Assembly (NCBI GenBank): GCA_017410455.1
Contig: JAFQQT010000093.1
Span: 1 to 64,000 of the forward strand
DNA from: Clostridia bacterium
GTDB taxonomy: Bacteria > Bacillota > Clostridia > Christensenellales > Aristaeellaceae
Direction of reading: 5' to 3'
DNA: 64,000 nt
The notes beneath the pieces were generated by a model. The model saw nothing but the letters and a program-made list of their open reading frames with translations, searched no databases and was not told where the DNA came from. Each line of letters starts with the position of its first letter. The stretch's first letter is position 1. Made by a program: the position numbers and the translations under genes. This document shows positions 52,031-59,859 of the stretch, in pieces.

Positions 52031-53695
52031 TTACTCAGCCACGGGAGCCTCGGGCACGCCGATGATGCGGCCCTGGCCGTAGGGCTCAGCGTACTCAACG
52101 CCCACAACGCCGCCCAGCTCGGTGGTGATGTAGGTGATGAGGACCTGGTTGTCGATCAGGGTCTCGTCGATGAGCAGCTTCGCGCCGGCGAACATGGCAT
52201 AGCCATCGCCCGCGGACTTGAGCATGTAGTTGTGGGAAGCCAGGGTGTAGGTCTTGTTCACGTCCAGGGGCTCGCCGCCGATGACGACGTTCTTGACGCG
52301 GTACTCGCCATCCACAGAAACGAACATGCCGTTCTCGTCAGACACGCAGGCGCTGGGGATGTAGGTGTGAATCTCGTAGGTCAGGCCGGAGACCTGCAGG
52401 AAGCCGCCGTTCTCGCCGGGGTTGTTGCGGGCGCCCCACTCCAGGGCGTCCAGGATCTGCTGGCCGGTGACCTCGACCATGCACATCACGTTGCCGAAGG
52501 GATGCACGGAGTAGATCTGTTCCAGGGTGATGTCGCCAGCGGGGATCTGGGCGCGGATGCCGCCGCCGTTGACGAAGGCCACGTCAGCGCCGGACATGGC
52601 ACGGTAAGCGTCGGCGCACAGGTCGCCCAGGTTGGTCTCGGCGTTGCGGATGATGCGCACGTCGGTGGCCACGGGATCGTAGATGTACAGGGTGGAATCA
52701 GTAGTGGCGACGACGGTCTGGCGGATCACATCCAGCTCAGCAACCTTCGCGCTCACAGCGTCCACGACTTCGCCGGTCAGGGCATAGTGCTCAACGGGGC
52801 TGACTTCCTTATCCCAGGTGTACAGGGTGGAAGAGATCTTGCCGTCGGGGGTGATGGTCAGCGCGCCGACATGGGCCAGCTTGGTGCCGCAGGCCACGCG
52901 GACAACTTCCTTGCCGTCAACGCCCTTGACGACGTTGCTGTCCATAACCTCATGGGCATGGCCGTCCAGAACGGCGTCGATGCCGGAGACGTTATAGATC
53001 ACGTCGATAGAGGTGTAGGGCTCGCAGGTCTCCTCGGTGCCCAGGTGGCCCAGCACGATCACGTACTGCGCACCCTCAGCGCGGGCCGCGTCCACAGCGG
53101 ACTGGATGGCAGCGTAGAACTTCGCGCCGGTGTCATCCTGGGAGAAGCCGTAGACGTAGTTGCCATTCTCATCCTGGAAGTAGGTGGGGGTGGAGGAGGT
53201 GATGGTCTTGGGGGTGGTCACGCCCACAAAGCCGATCTTCACGCCGTCAAACTCCTTGATGGCGTAAGGAGCAAAGACGGGCGCGTCATTGTAGGTGAAG
53301 TTGGCGGAGATGTAGGGGTACTGAGCAACGTCATTGGCCAGGGACAGGAAGTTGTCCATGCCGTAGTCGTACTCATGGTTGCCGGGCACGGCGATGTCGT
53401 AGCCCACAACGTTCATCAGCTCAACCAGCGCCTTGCCGTCGGTCATGGTGCCGATGGTCTCGCCCTGGATGGCGTCGCCGTTGTCCACCAGAACAACATG
53501 GTTCTCGGCGGCGAGGGTATCGCGCAGGTAGGCCACGCCAGCGTAGCCCCAGCCCTGGTCGATGCCGGCGTGCACGTCAGAGGTGAAGAGGATGACGACG
53601 TTCTTCGTCAGGCCAGCGGGAGCGGCTTCTTCAGCCATCGCGGTGCAGCCCAGCAGCATCAGGACGGACAGAAGCAGCGCAAGGAACTTCTTCAT
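52031..53695 (-). CDS. UshA-type 5'-nucleotidase / 2',3'-cyclic phosphodiesterase, exported
   Basis: This 554-aa protein has a signal sequence (MKKFLALLLSVLMLLGCTAMAEE). LLGC could be a lipobox and AMA/EE an alternative cleavage site, so it may be a lipoprotein. The metallophosphatase domain shows ILFTSDVHAGIDQG, DNGDAIQGE, GNHEYDYGMDNF and DGHAHEVMD. The C-terminal 5'-nucleotidase domain follows from about 330 with FVNGGGIRAQIPAGDITLEQIYSVHPFGN in outline. It would release nucleosides and phosphate outside the cell. GGAGG precedes the ATG. Confidence 0.92.
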   Translation of the reverse strand: MKKFLALLLSVLMLLGCTAMAEEAAPAGLTKNVVILFTSDVHAGIDQGWGYAGVAYLRDTLAAENHVVLVDNGDAIQGETIGTMTDGKALVELMNVVGYDIAVPGNHEYDYGMDNFLSLANDVAQYPYISANFTYNDAPVFAPYAIKEFDGVKIGFVGVTTPKTITSSTPTYFQDENGNYVYGFSQDDTGAKFYAAIQSAVDAARAEGAQYVIVLGHLGTEETCEPYTSIDVIYNVSGIDAVLDGHAHEVMDSNVVKGVDGKEVVRVACGTKLAHVGALTITPDGKISSTLYTWDKEVSPVEHYALTGEVVDAVSAKVAELDVIRQTVVATTDSTLYIYDPVATDVRIIRNAETNLGDLCADAYRAMSGADVAFVNGGGIRAQIPAGDITLEQIYSVHPFGNVMCMVEVTGQQILDALEWGARNNPGENGGFLQVSGLTYEIHTYIPSACVSDENGMFVSVDGEYRVKNVVIGGEPLDVNKTYTLASHNYMLKSAGDGYAMFAGAKLLIDETLIDNQVLITYITTELGGVVGVEYAEPYGQGRIIGVPEAPVAE

Positions 53696-53767
53696 GGTGA
53701 ATTCCTCCTTTTGTTGTCAGCGGCGTTCATTCTGCCGCCAGAGTATGGGGAATCAGGAACCTCCTAT

Positions 53768-53796
53768 ATTATAGCAGTATTGAATGCGTATTTCAA
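53768..53796 (-). promoter_or_regulatory. Promoter of the UshA-like gene
   Basis: TTGAAA (53791-53796) and TATAAT (53768-53773) on the minus strand have a 17-bp spacer. Confidence 0.75.
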
Positions 53797-53842
53797 GACG
53801 TTCAGGTCGGTTTTCCACACAAATTCTTCATCATTCTCTGCG

Positions 53843-53871
53843 TCATATCTGCCGCACGCGACCCATATCCT
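53843..53871 (+). promoter_or_regulatory. Candidate sigma-E promoter of the L,D-transpeptidase-spoIIIA operon
   Basis: TCATATC (53843-53849) matches six of seven positions of the sigma-E -35 (KMATATT). CATATCCT (53864-53871) resembles the -10 (CATACANT), and the spacer is exactly 14 bp. A start near 53879 would leave about 25 nt to the CTG codon. No sigma-A promoter is seen here. This fits the known sigma-E control of spoIIIA in Bacillus. Confidence 0.5.
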
Positions 53872-53902
53872 TTGGCACAGGCACACGGAAGGAGGCGATC
53901 CC

Positions 53903-54547
53903 CTGCGAGGCATCCTTCTCACGCTGGCACTGCTGATGATCATCGCCCCGGCAGCCCGGGCGAACGAATCTTTCTGCATCCATGTGGATGTGGAGATGAA
54001 AACGCTGACGCTCTGGCAGGGCGATAAGCTCCTGCGGCAGTACCCCGTAGCCACCGGCGCATGGGACACGCCCACGCCCATCGGCGTGTTCCGCATCACG
54101 CACCGGTTCTCCGGGCAGATGTGCGGATTCGGCACCTGCTTTCTCGGGCTGAACGTTCCCTGGGGCGACTACGGCATCCACGGCACCAACAAGCCCGAAA
54201 CCATCGGCAGCAACGCATCCCACGGGTGCATCCGCATGCGGGTTGCGGACGCAGAGGAACTCTACGCCCTTGTCCCCAACGGCACGGTGGTGGTGATCGA
54301 ATGCGGCCCCTATGGCGAAACCGGCGGCTCCCTGCGGACGCTGCGCAATGGCGACAGAAGCGCACAGGTGCGGGCTGTTCAGCGCAAGCTCCGTGCCCTG
54401 GGGTTCTATCAGGGCTGGCCGGATGGCATCTTCGGTGCGGGCACGCAGGCTGCTGTGGATCATGCCCGGAAGCACTTTGGGCTTACCCCAAACGGACTGG
54501 TGGACTGGGCGCTGTATCAGGCCATCGGCCTGACCATCTTTGAATGA
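53903..54547 (+). CDS. Exported L,D-transpeptidase (YkuD) with peptidoglycan-binding domain
   Basis: This protein of about 214 aa has a signal peptide (RGILLTLALLMIIAPAARA/NES), a YkuD domain with catalytic SHGCIRM (His107, Cys109) and GIHGTNKPET upstream. A C-terminal PG_binding_1 domain follows (about 143-205, VQRKLRALGFYQGWPDGIFG). The only well-spaced start is CTG 53903, 7 nt after GGAGG; the first in-frame ATG (53936) would remove most of the signal peptide. It is 12 bp upstream of spoIIIAA and likely co-transcribed, suggesting a role in forespore or engulfment peptidoglycan. Confidence 0.82.
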   Translation: MRGILLTLALLMIIAPAARANESFCIHVDVEMKTLTLWQGDKLLRQYPVATGAWDTPTPIGVFRITHRFSGQMCGFGTCFLGLNVPWGDYGIHGTNKPETIGSNASHGCIRMRVADAEELYALVPNGTVVVIECGPYGETGGSLRTLRNGDRSAQVRAVQRKLRALGFYQGWPDGIFGAGTQAAVDHARKHFGLTPNGLVDWALYQAIGLTIFE

Positions 54548-54559
54548 GTGGAGGTAACA

Positions 54560-55456
54560 ATGGACTGGCAGGAGACCCGCGAGTTTCTCACCCCCTGTTT
54601 CCCGGAGGCGATCCGCTCGGAGCTGATGCTGCTGCAGCCCGGCGAACTGCGGGAGATCCGCATCCGCGCTGAGAGGCCAACGGTATTCATCACCGGCAGC
54701 CGTCGGGTGGAGCTGCCGTGGCGCCCCGGGCTGCACCAGCTCAACGCCCTGGTGGAGGCACTCTCAGGCCACAGCCTGTACACCCGTGCCGAGGAAACCG
54801 GACAGGGCTTCATCACCCTGCAGGGCGGCCACCGCATGGGGCTGTGCGGCCGCATCGTGCACCGCAAGGCCGGACATGCCCTGACCGATATGGGATCCGT
54901 CTGCATCCGCATTGCCGCCCAGTGGCCCGGATGTGCCGATCCTCTCCTGCCCCTTGTCAGTCCCGGGGATTCGCTGCGGAGCCTGCTCGTCATCGGCCCT
55001 CCGGGCAGCGGCAAGACCACCCTCCTGCGCGATCTGGCCAGGCAGCTGGCATGCAGCACGCATCAGGTCGCCATCATCGATGAGCGCGGGGAGCTGGCTG
55101 CCTGCGCTGGCGCCGTCCCCCAGCTGGATGTGGGGCCCTGCTGCGACGTGCTGGAGGGCCTGCCCAAGCCCCAGGCTGTTCCATGGCTCATCCGGGCGAT
55201 GGCGCCGGATATCATCATCACCGACGAACTCTGCGGAGCTGAGGACGCCGCCGCACTCCTGGACGCCCAGAGCAGCGGATGTGCCATCTGCGCCAGCGCC
55301 CACGGCTCTTCCCTGCAGGAGGCAGCCACCCGGCCCGCGCTGGCTGCGCTGATGGCCCGGCGCGCCTTCGAGTACTATGCGGTGCTGGCTCCTGAAGGGG
55401 GTGGACGGATCATCGCCCTGCACGACCGGAGCGGCAGCCCGCTCCCCATAGGATGA
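54560..55456 (+). CDS. spoIIIAA: Stage III sporulation protein AA (secretion ATPase)
   Basis: This 298-aa ATPase powers the SpoIIIA-SpoIIQ channel between mother cell and forespore. Walker A is GPPGSGKTT (146-154), Walker B is PDIIITDE near 216, and AIIDERGELA lies between. It resembles type II/IV secretion ATPases. GGAGG lies 5 nt before ATG 54560. It overlaps spoIIIAB by 4 nt. Confidence 0.93.
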   Translation: MDWQETREFLTPCFPEAIRSELMLLQPGELREIRIRAERPTVFITGSRRVELPWRPGLHQLNALVEALSGHSLYTRAEETGQGFITLQGGHRMGLCGRIVHRKAGHALTDMGSVCIRIAAQWPGCADPLLPLVSPGDSLRSLLVIGPPGSGKTTLLRDLARQLACSTHQVAIIDERGELAACAGAVPQLDVGPCCDVLEGLPKPQAVPWLIRAMAPDIIITDELCGAEDAAALLDAQSSGCAICASAHGSSLQEAATRPALAALMARRAFEYYAVLAPEGGGRIIALHDRSGSPLPIG

Positions 55457-55944
55457 TGCGCGCCGTGCTGGCCATCGCTGCCGGACTGTTCTGCGCGCTG
55501 TACGGCATGCGTGCCGCCGGCTCCCTGCAGCAGGAGGCCCGCGATCTGCGCCGCTGGGCTGACCTGCTGGCCCATCTGACGCTGATCATCCGCCAGGCAG
55601 CCCTCCCCCTGCCCAAGGCCCTGCAGGCTGCTGCTGATCTGCCGCTGGCGCCGGACAGGTTCCTCCGCGCCGCGGCAGACCATATGCTCCGCAACCCACT
55701 CAGCACCCCGGCGGAGTCGTTCAGCGCCGTTTGCCCGGCCTGCACGGGACGCGAAACGCTCCTGCGCCTGTTCACCCGCCTTGAGCGCGGGGACGCAGAC
55801 AGCATGAGCCTGGCCTGCCAGCAGGCGGCGGAGGAGATCGCACAGCAGGCCGCTTCCGCCCAGCAGCGTGCCAGCGGCGATGCGAAGCTCTGGCGCACCC
55901 TCGGCTGGACCTGCGGCGCCACCCTGACGCTGCTGCTTCTATAA
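55453..55944 (+). CDS. spoIIIAB: Stage III sporulation protein AB
   Basis: This 163-aa protein has an N-terminal helix (VLAIAAGLFCALYGMRAA), a cytosolic helical domain (DLRRWADLLAHLTLIIRQAALPLPKALQ) and a C-terminal helix (TLGWTCGATLTLLLL). It resembles GspF-type secretion platform proteins. Its ATG overlaps the spoIIIAA stop (ATGATG/TGA), so translation is coupled. Confidence 0.88.
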   Translation: MMRAVLAIAAGLFCALYGMRAAGSLQQEARDLRRWADLLAHLTLIIRQAALPLPKALQAAADLPLAPDRFLRAAADHMLRNPLSTPAESFSAVCPACTGRETLLRLFTRLERGDADSMSLACQQAAEEIAQQAASAQQRASGDAKLWRTLGWTCGATLTLLLL

Positions 55945-55962
55945 CGACCACGGAGGCGAACC

Positions 55963-56160
55963 ATGCAACTTGACCTGCTCTTTCAGATCGCCGGGGTTGG
56001 CGTGCTGACAACGGTGATCTCCTCCATCCTGGCCGCCTCCGGACGCAACGAACTGGCCAGCCTGACCACGGTGGCCGGTCTTGCCATCGTGCTGCTGATG
56101 GTGGTGAACATGCTCAGCACCCTGTTCAGCTCCGTGCGGACCATCTTCCAGCTCTACTGA
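55963..56160 (+). CDS. spoIIIAC: Stage III sporulation protein AC
   Basis: This 65-aa membrane protein has two helices (LLFQIAGVGVLTTVISSILAA and LTTVAGLAIVLLMVVNML in outline) separated by SGRNEL. The SpoIIIAC motif of a small conserved double-helix protein matches in size and operon position. Confidence 0.92.
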   Translation: MQLDLLFQIAGVGVLTTVISSILAASGRNELASLTTVAGLAIVLLMVVNMLSTLFSSVRTIFQLY

Positions 56161-56172
56161 CGGTGCGGCGCG

Positions 56173-56559
56173 ATGGACATGCTGAAGCTCTGCGGCGTTG
56201 CCGTATGCGGATCCGTAATGGCGCTGCTGCTGCGGCGGATGAAGCCGGAGATCGGCCTTGCAGCCTCCGTGGCAGGGAGCGTGCTGCTTGTATCTCTTCT
56301 CCTGCCGCAGCTGGCGGAGGTGGTGCAGGGGATCGCTGCCATTGCCCGGATGGGCGGGCTGGCGGACAGCTACATTTCCCACCTGCTGCGGGTGTGCGGG
56401 ATCAGCCTGCTGGCCGACTTCGCCGCCCAGACCTGCCGCGACGCCGGGGAAGACGGCCTCGCCAGGAAGGTGGAGCTGGCTGGACACGTCACCCTCATGG
56501 CGCTGGCGCTGCCCTTCATGCAGGCGCTGCTGCAGCAAATCCTCTCGCTCTCGCCCTGA
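56173..56559 (+). CDS. spoIIIAD: Stage III sporulation protein AD
   Basis: This 128-aa membrane protein has about four helices. KLCGVAVCGSVMALLLRRMKPEIGLAAS and SYISHLLRVCGISLLADFAAQTCRDAGED in outline match the SpoIIIAD pattern. The stop overlaps the spoIIIAE start (TGATG). Confidence 0.92.
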   Translation: MDMLKLCGVAVCGSVMALLLRRMKPEIGLAASVAGSVLLVSLLLPQLAEVVQGIAAIARMGGLADSYISHLLRVCGISLLADFAAQTCRDAGEDGLARKVELAGHVTLMALALPFMQALLQQILSLSP

Positions 56560-57671
56560 TGGCGCTGCTCCTGTTGATGGCGCTTACCCCCGCAAAGGCC
56601 GAGACCCTGACCGAGAGCGTCGCGCAGGTGATCGGGGATCTGGATCTGACGACGCTGGAAGCAACGCTGTCCGCCGGAGACCCCTTCGCTGCAACAGGCG
56701 GCTTCCGCGCCACGCTGACCGCCATCGCCCGGGGAGAAGTATCCATCGACGCAGACGCTGCGCTGCGCATGCTCGGTGACGCGCTGCTCTCCGCCGTACG
56801 CGACAGCCTGTGGCGGCTGACCCGTCTGGCCGCGCCTGCGCTGCTGTGGAGCCTGCTGCGGCGCATCACCGGGAAAGGCAGCGCAGTCGGGGGCGTGGTG
56901 TGCCAGCTGTGCGTGTGCGTGTTCCTCACCCGCGACCTGACGGATCACATCACCCTGGCACAGGACGCCATCTCGCGCATGAACGCAGGCATGCAGGCGC
57001 TCTTCCCCCTGCTGCTCACGCTGATGGCTGCCATGGGCGGCGCCAGCGGCTCGGCCATCATGCAGCCCGCCGTCGTGGCGGCGGCCAGCGGGTTCACATC
57101 CCTCCTCACAAGCGTCACCGTTCCCCTTGCCACCGCAGCCGCCGTGCTGACGATGCTCTGCCATCTGGGCGAGGGCATGAAGCTGCACCGGCTGGCATCC
57201 TTCGTGCTCAGCTGCGCATCATGGACGCTGGGCGTATGCTTCACGGCCTTCATCGCGGTGCTCTCCACCCGGGCGGTGACGGCTGCTGCGCTGGACGGCG
57301 TGACGCTGCGGGTATCCAAGTATGCCATGTCCCACCTGATCCCGGTGGTGGGCGGCCTCTTCTCCGACACGGTGGACACCCTTGTCGGTTCGGGGATGCT
57401 GGTGCAGGGCGCACTGGGGGTGACAGGGCTGATGCTCATCTCCGGCTACGCGCTGACGCCCCTGTGCCAGACGCTGGCCGCAGCCATGCTCTACCGCCTC
57501 GCATCCGCGCTGATGCAGCCCGTGTGCGAAGGTCCGCTGGCGGACTGCATTCACGATTTCGGGCGCGTGCTGATGCTGCTCTTCATCATGCAGCTGTGCG
57601 CGGCGGCCATGTTCCTCCTGCTCATCGCGCAGCTCATCGCTGTCAGCGGCATGACGATGATGCTGCGCTGA
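56559..57671 (+). CDS. spoIIIAE: Stage III sporulation protein AE
   Basis: This 370-aa multipass protein starts with a signal-like segment (MALLLLMALTPAKAETL) and then has about eight hydrophobic helices. GGASGSAIMQPAVVAAASG and KYAMSHLIPVVGGLFSDTVDT are the conserved SpoIIIAE blocks. ATG 56559 shares its A with the spoIIIAD stop. It is part of the channel membrane platform. Confidence 0.9.
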   Translation: MALLLLMALTPAKAETLTESVAQVIGDLDLTTLEATLSAGDPFAATGGFRATLTAIARGEVSIDADAALRMLGDALLSAVRDSLWRLTRLAAPALLWSLLRRITGKGSAVGGVVCQLCVCVFLTRDLTDHITLAQDAISRMNAGMQALFPLLLTLMAAMGGASGSAIMQPAVVAAASGFTSLLTSVTVPLATAAAVLTMLCHLGEGMKLHRLASFVLSCASWTLGVCFTAFIAVLSTRAVTAAALDGVTLRVSKYAMSHLIPVVGGLFSDTVDTLVGSGMLVQGALGVTGLMLISGYALTPLCQTLAAAMLYRLASALMQPVCEGPLADCIHDFGRVLMLLFIMQLCAAAMFLLLIAQLIAVSGMTMMLR

Positions 57672-57696
57672 CCCCTGAAGAAAGGTGGTATGCAAC

Positions 57697-57957
57697 ATGA
57701 TGGACCTTCTGAGCGGCTTTGCGGCGCTGTCCCTGCTCAGCGGCGCGCTCCTGGCCCTGCTGGATGAGGGCAGCCTGCGCCGCGCCGCTGCGATGGTCGC
57801 AGGGCTGCTGATGCTGCTGTACTGGTCCAGCGGACTGCAGGCATTCTTCAGCAGCCTCGCTCTTCCTGACGGCACAGCCCCCTCCACCGCATTGGCGGTT
57901 ACGGGCATTGCGCTGCAGGATGCGGAATCCGCCCTGGCCGAGGAGGACGCGCCATGA
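57697..57957 (+). CDS. spoIIIAF: SpoIIIAF-position protein, short
   Basis: This 86-aa protein has two N-terminal hydrophobic helices (FAALSLLSGALLALL and AAAMVAGLLMLLYW) and a short tail. The assignment rests on position and two-helix layout. It lacks most of the soluble domain of the roughly 200-aa Bacillus SpoIIIAF. ATG 57697 follows AAAGGTGG. It overlaps spoIIIAG by 4 nt. Confidence 0.65.
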   Translation: MMDLLSGFAALSLLSGALLALLDEGSLRRAAAMVAGLLMLLYWSSGLQAFFSSLALPDGTAPSTALAVTGIALQDAESALAEEDAP

Positions 57958-58295
57958 TCCCGCCGCGCCTGATGGAACGCCTCCGCAGGGACGGCTGGCT
58001 CCTCGGTGCGCTGCTCGCATGCGTCGCAGCCTGCCTGCTGCTGAATGCCGCCCCTGCCGAGTCCACGCAGGATGAGCGCATCAGCCGCGTGCTGTCCGCC
58101 ATGGCCGGAGCCGGGCATACCGAGGTCGCCATCTACTATGACGCCCAGGACGTTCCCTGCGGCGCGCTGGTGCTGGCCAGCGGCGCAGATGACGTCGCCA
58201 TCCGCCTGCAGATGAACCGCGCCGTATCCACCCTTCTCGGCCTCCCGGCAGAGGCCGTGGCCGTTTACCCCCTGGCCCAGGGGTCCGCCGATTGA
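57954..58295 (+). CDS. spoIIIAG: Stage III sporulation protein AG, short form
   Basis: This 113-aa protein has one helix (LLGALLACVAACLLLNAAPA) and then a compact ring-building domain. ERISRVLSAMAGAGHTEVAIYYD and GALVLASGADDVAIRLQMNRAVSTLLGLPAEAVAVYPL in outline match the conserved SpoIIIAG C-terminus. Bacillus SpoIIIAG is about twice as long because of a beta-triangle insertion that is missing here. Confidence 0.82.
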   Translation: MIPPRLMERLRRDGWLLGALLACVAACLLLNAAPAESTQDERISRVLSAMAGAGHTEVAIYYDAQDVPCGALVLASGADDVAIRLQMNRAVSTLLGLPAEAVAVYPLAQGSAD

Positions 58296-58326
58296 TCCGC
58301 CACAGATCCATGACAGGAGGCAGTCC

Positions 58327-58827
58327 ATGCAGCATCTGACCCGTTTCATCCTCCGGCACCGTCGCCTGCTGCTCATCGCCCTGCTGAGCGTGACGCTGCT
58401 GCTGGGCAGCGAAGCCAACCGCCTGCGCCTGCAGGAGGAGGCCATCGTGACTTCCCTGCCGGTGACGCACACGGAGGCAGCCACCGCCGTTTCCGCGCAT
58501 GCAACCCTGCAGGAGGATCAGCACGCGCGGGACGTCGAAGCCCTGAGCGCCCTCATCGCCCGGGATGATCTGGACGCCCTCACCCGCCAGGACGCAGCCG
58601 CGCAGCTCAGCGCGATGGTTGCCAACCGCGAAGGCCGCCTGGCACTGGAGGAAGCGCTGTCCGCCACTGCGCTGGCGCCCTGCAGCGCAGTGGTCGCCGG
58701 CGGCAGCGTCACGGTGGTCACAGCGAAGGCGGAGATCACGCCGGAGGACTCAGCCCTCGTGCTGACTCTGGCTGCAGCCCATTGCGGAGCTGCGCCGGAA
58801 GATGTGCGCATCCTCCCGGCAGAATGA
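58327..58827 (+). CDS. spoIIIAH: Stage III sporulation protein AH
   Basis: This 166-aa protein has an N-terminal helix (RLLLIALLSVTLLLGSEA), a helical stalk and a C-terminal YscJ/FliF-like domain that binds SpoIIQ across the septum (DAAAQLSAMVANREGRLALEEAL in outline). It is the last gene of the operon. I saw no clear terminator in the roughly 70 bp before the next promoter. Confidence 0.85.
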   Translation: MQHLTRFILRHRRLLLIALLSVTLLLGSEANRLRLQEEAIVTSLPVTHTEAATAVSAHATLQEDQHARDVEALSALIARDDLDALTRQDAAAQLSAMVANREGRLALEEALSATALAPCSAVVAGGSVTVVTAKAEITPEDSALVLTLAAAHCGAAPEDVRILPAE

Positions 58828-58895
58828 TGTTTCAACCGCCGCGAAGCCGGGTATCATGTTATTGTCCGGAAAGGCTTTCCTTCTGGCGAAATGTG

Positions 58896-58904
58896 TGGTA
58901 TAAT
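58896..58904 (+). promoter_or_regulatory. Extended -10 promoter of the RseC-trxA pair
   Basis: TGGTATAAT at 58896-58904 is an extended -10 element. The -35 region is poor. Confidence 0.55.
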
Positions 58905-58935
58905 GCACCCATCAACCATCAGGAGGAAACGCATC

Positions 58936-59352
58936 ATGGAAAGAACCGGCGAAGTGAAAGCCGTTGACGGCCAGTGGCTGGAGATCGAGTTCTGCCGCCC
59001 GTCCGACTGCGAGAAGTGCAACGCCTGCCATGGCGGCAGCAAGGTAATGAACCTGCGCATCCGGGGCGAGGCGAAGGTGGGCGATAAGGCGGTCGTCTAT
59101 CTGCCCCCATCCGCGGTGACACAGGCTTCCTTCATCGCCTATGCGATCCCTGCGGCAGGGCTGCTGCTGGGTATCCTGCTGGGCGAGAAGCTCTTTCCCA
59201 CCGCCAACAGCATCGGCGGAGCCATCGGCGGCGTCATCGGCGTGGCCATCCCCGCCCTGGGCATCTATATCGCCGAGCGTCGCCGCAAGGCCGATCCCCG
59301 CTGGACGCCCCAGCTGCTGCGCGTCATCCCCCGCGCTGAAATCAACGAATAA
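58936..59352 (+). CDS. RseC/SoxR-reducing-system family membrane protein
   Basis: This 138-aa protein has a small N-terminal domain with four Cys-type metal residues (CRPSDCEKCNACHGG) and two helices (ASFIAYAIPAAGLLLGILLGEKLF and IGGAIGGVIGVAIPALGIYIA). RseC homologues link redox signalling and the Rnf complex, but no rnf genes are nearby. AGGAGG precedes ATG 58936. It is followed by trxA after 23 bp. Confidence 0.85.
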   Translation: MERTGEVKAVDGQWLEIEFCRPSDCEKCNACHGGSKVMNLRIRGEAKVGDKAVVYLPPSAVTQASFIAYAIPAAGLLLGILLGEKLFPTANSIGGAIGGVIGVAIPALGIYIAERRRKADPRWTPQLLRVIPRAEINE

Positions 59353-59375
59353 TCACCATTCAAGGAGGTACCCCC

Positions 59376-59690
59376 ATGGCAAAGGAACTGAAGACCGCTG
59401 AATTTGACGCATTCATCCGTCAGGACAAGCCCGTGCTGATCGACTTCTGGGCGCCCTGGTGCGGCCCGTGCCGCATGCTGGCGCCGGTGCTGGAGGAGAT
59501 TTCCGCCGCCTATGGCGACGCGCTGGCCGTAGGCAAGGTCAACGTGGACGACTGCCCCGAGCTGGCCCGCCAGTTCCGGGTGATGAACATCCCCACTCTC
59601 CTGCTCTTCAAGGGCGGCGAGCTCGTGGAGCGCACCATGGGCCTGCAGCCCGCCGCCGCGCTGAAGACGATGATCGACAAGGCGCTGTAA
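59376..59690 (+). CDS. trxA: Thioredoxin
   Basis: This 104-aa thioredoxin has WAPWCGPCRM (Cys29, Cys32), the Asp of DFWAPW, and VNVDDCPELARQFRVMNIPTLLLFKGG in outline with the cis-Pro. It reduces protein disulfides and is a plausible partner of the flavoprotein at 62722. A strong terminator follows. Confidence 0.96.
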   Translation: MAKELKTAEFDAFIRQDKPVLIDFWAPWCGPCRMLAPVLEEISAAYGDALAVGKVNVDDCPELARQFRVMNIPTLLLFKGGELVERTMGLQPAAALKTMIDKAL

Positions 59691-59704
59691 GCCGCTGCAT
59701 CAAA

Positions 59705-59731
59705 GCAGTCCCGCGCGGGGCTGCTTTTTTG
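59705..59731 (+). terminator. Terminator of trxA
   Basis: GCAGTCCC (59705-59712) pairs with GGGGCTGC (59717-59724), with one G-T pair, followed by TTTTTTG. Confidence 0.88.
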
Positions 59732-59762
59732 TGTCCCGGCTCTTCCATTCCTGGGCAAACAA

Positions 59763-59771
59763 TGCTATAAT
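59763..59771 (+). promoter_or_regulatory. Extended -10 promoter of the second LCP gene
   Basis: TGCTATAAT at 59763-59771 is an extended -10 element, with a weak TTCCAT 17 bp upstream. Confidence 0.5.
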
Positions 59772-59859
59772 GAACAGGTGAAATTTCGCGGCACATGATG
59801 AATCCGCGCACATGATCCGTCTATTATGGTGAAGAATTCCGGAAAGGAGCCTGTGAACC

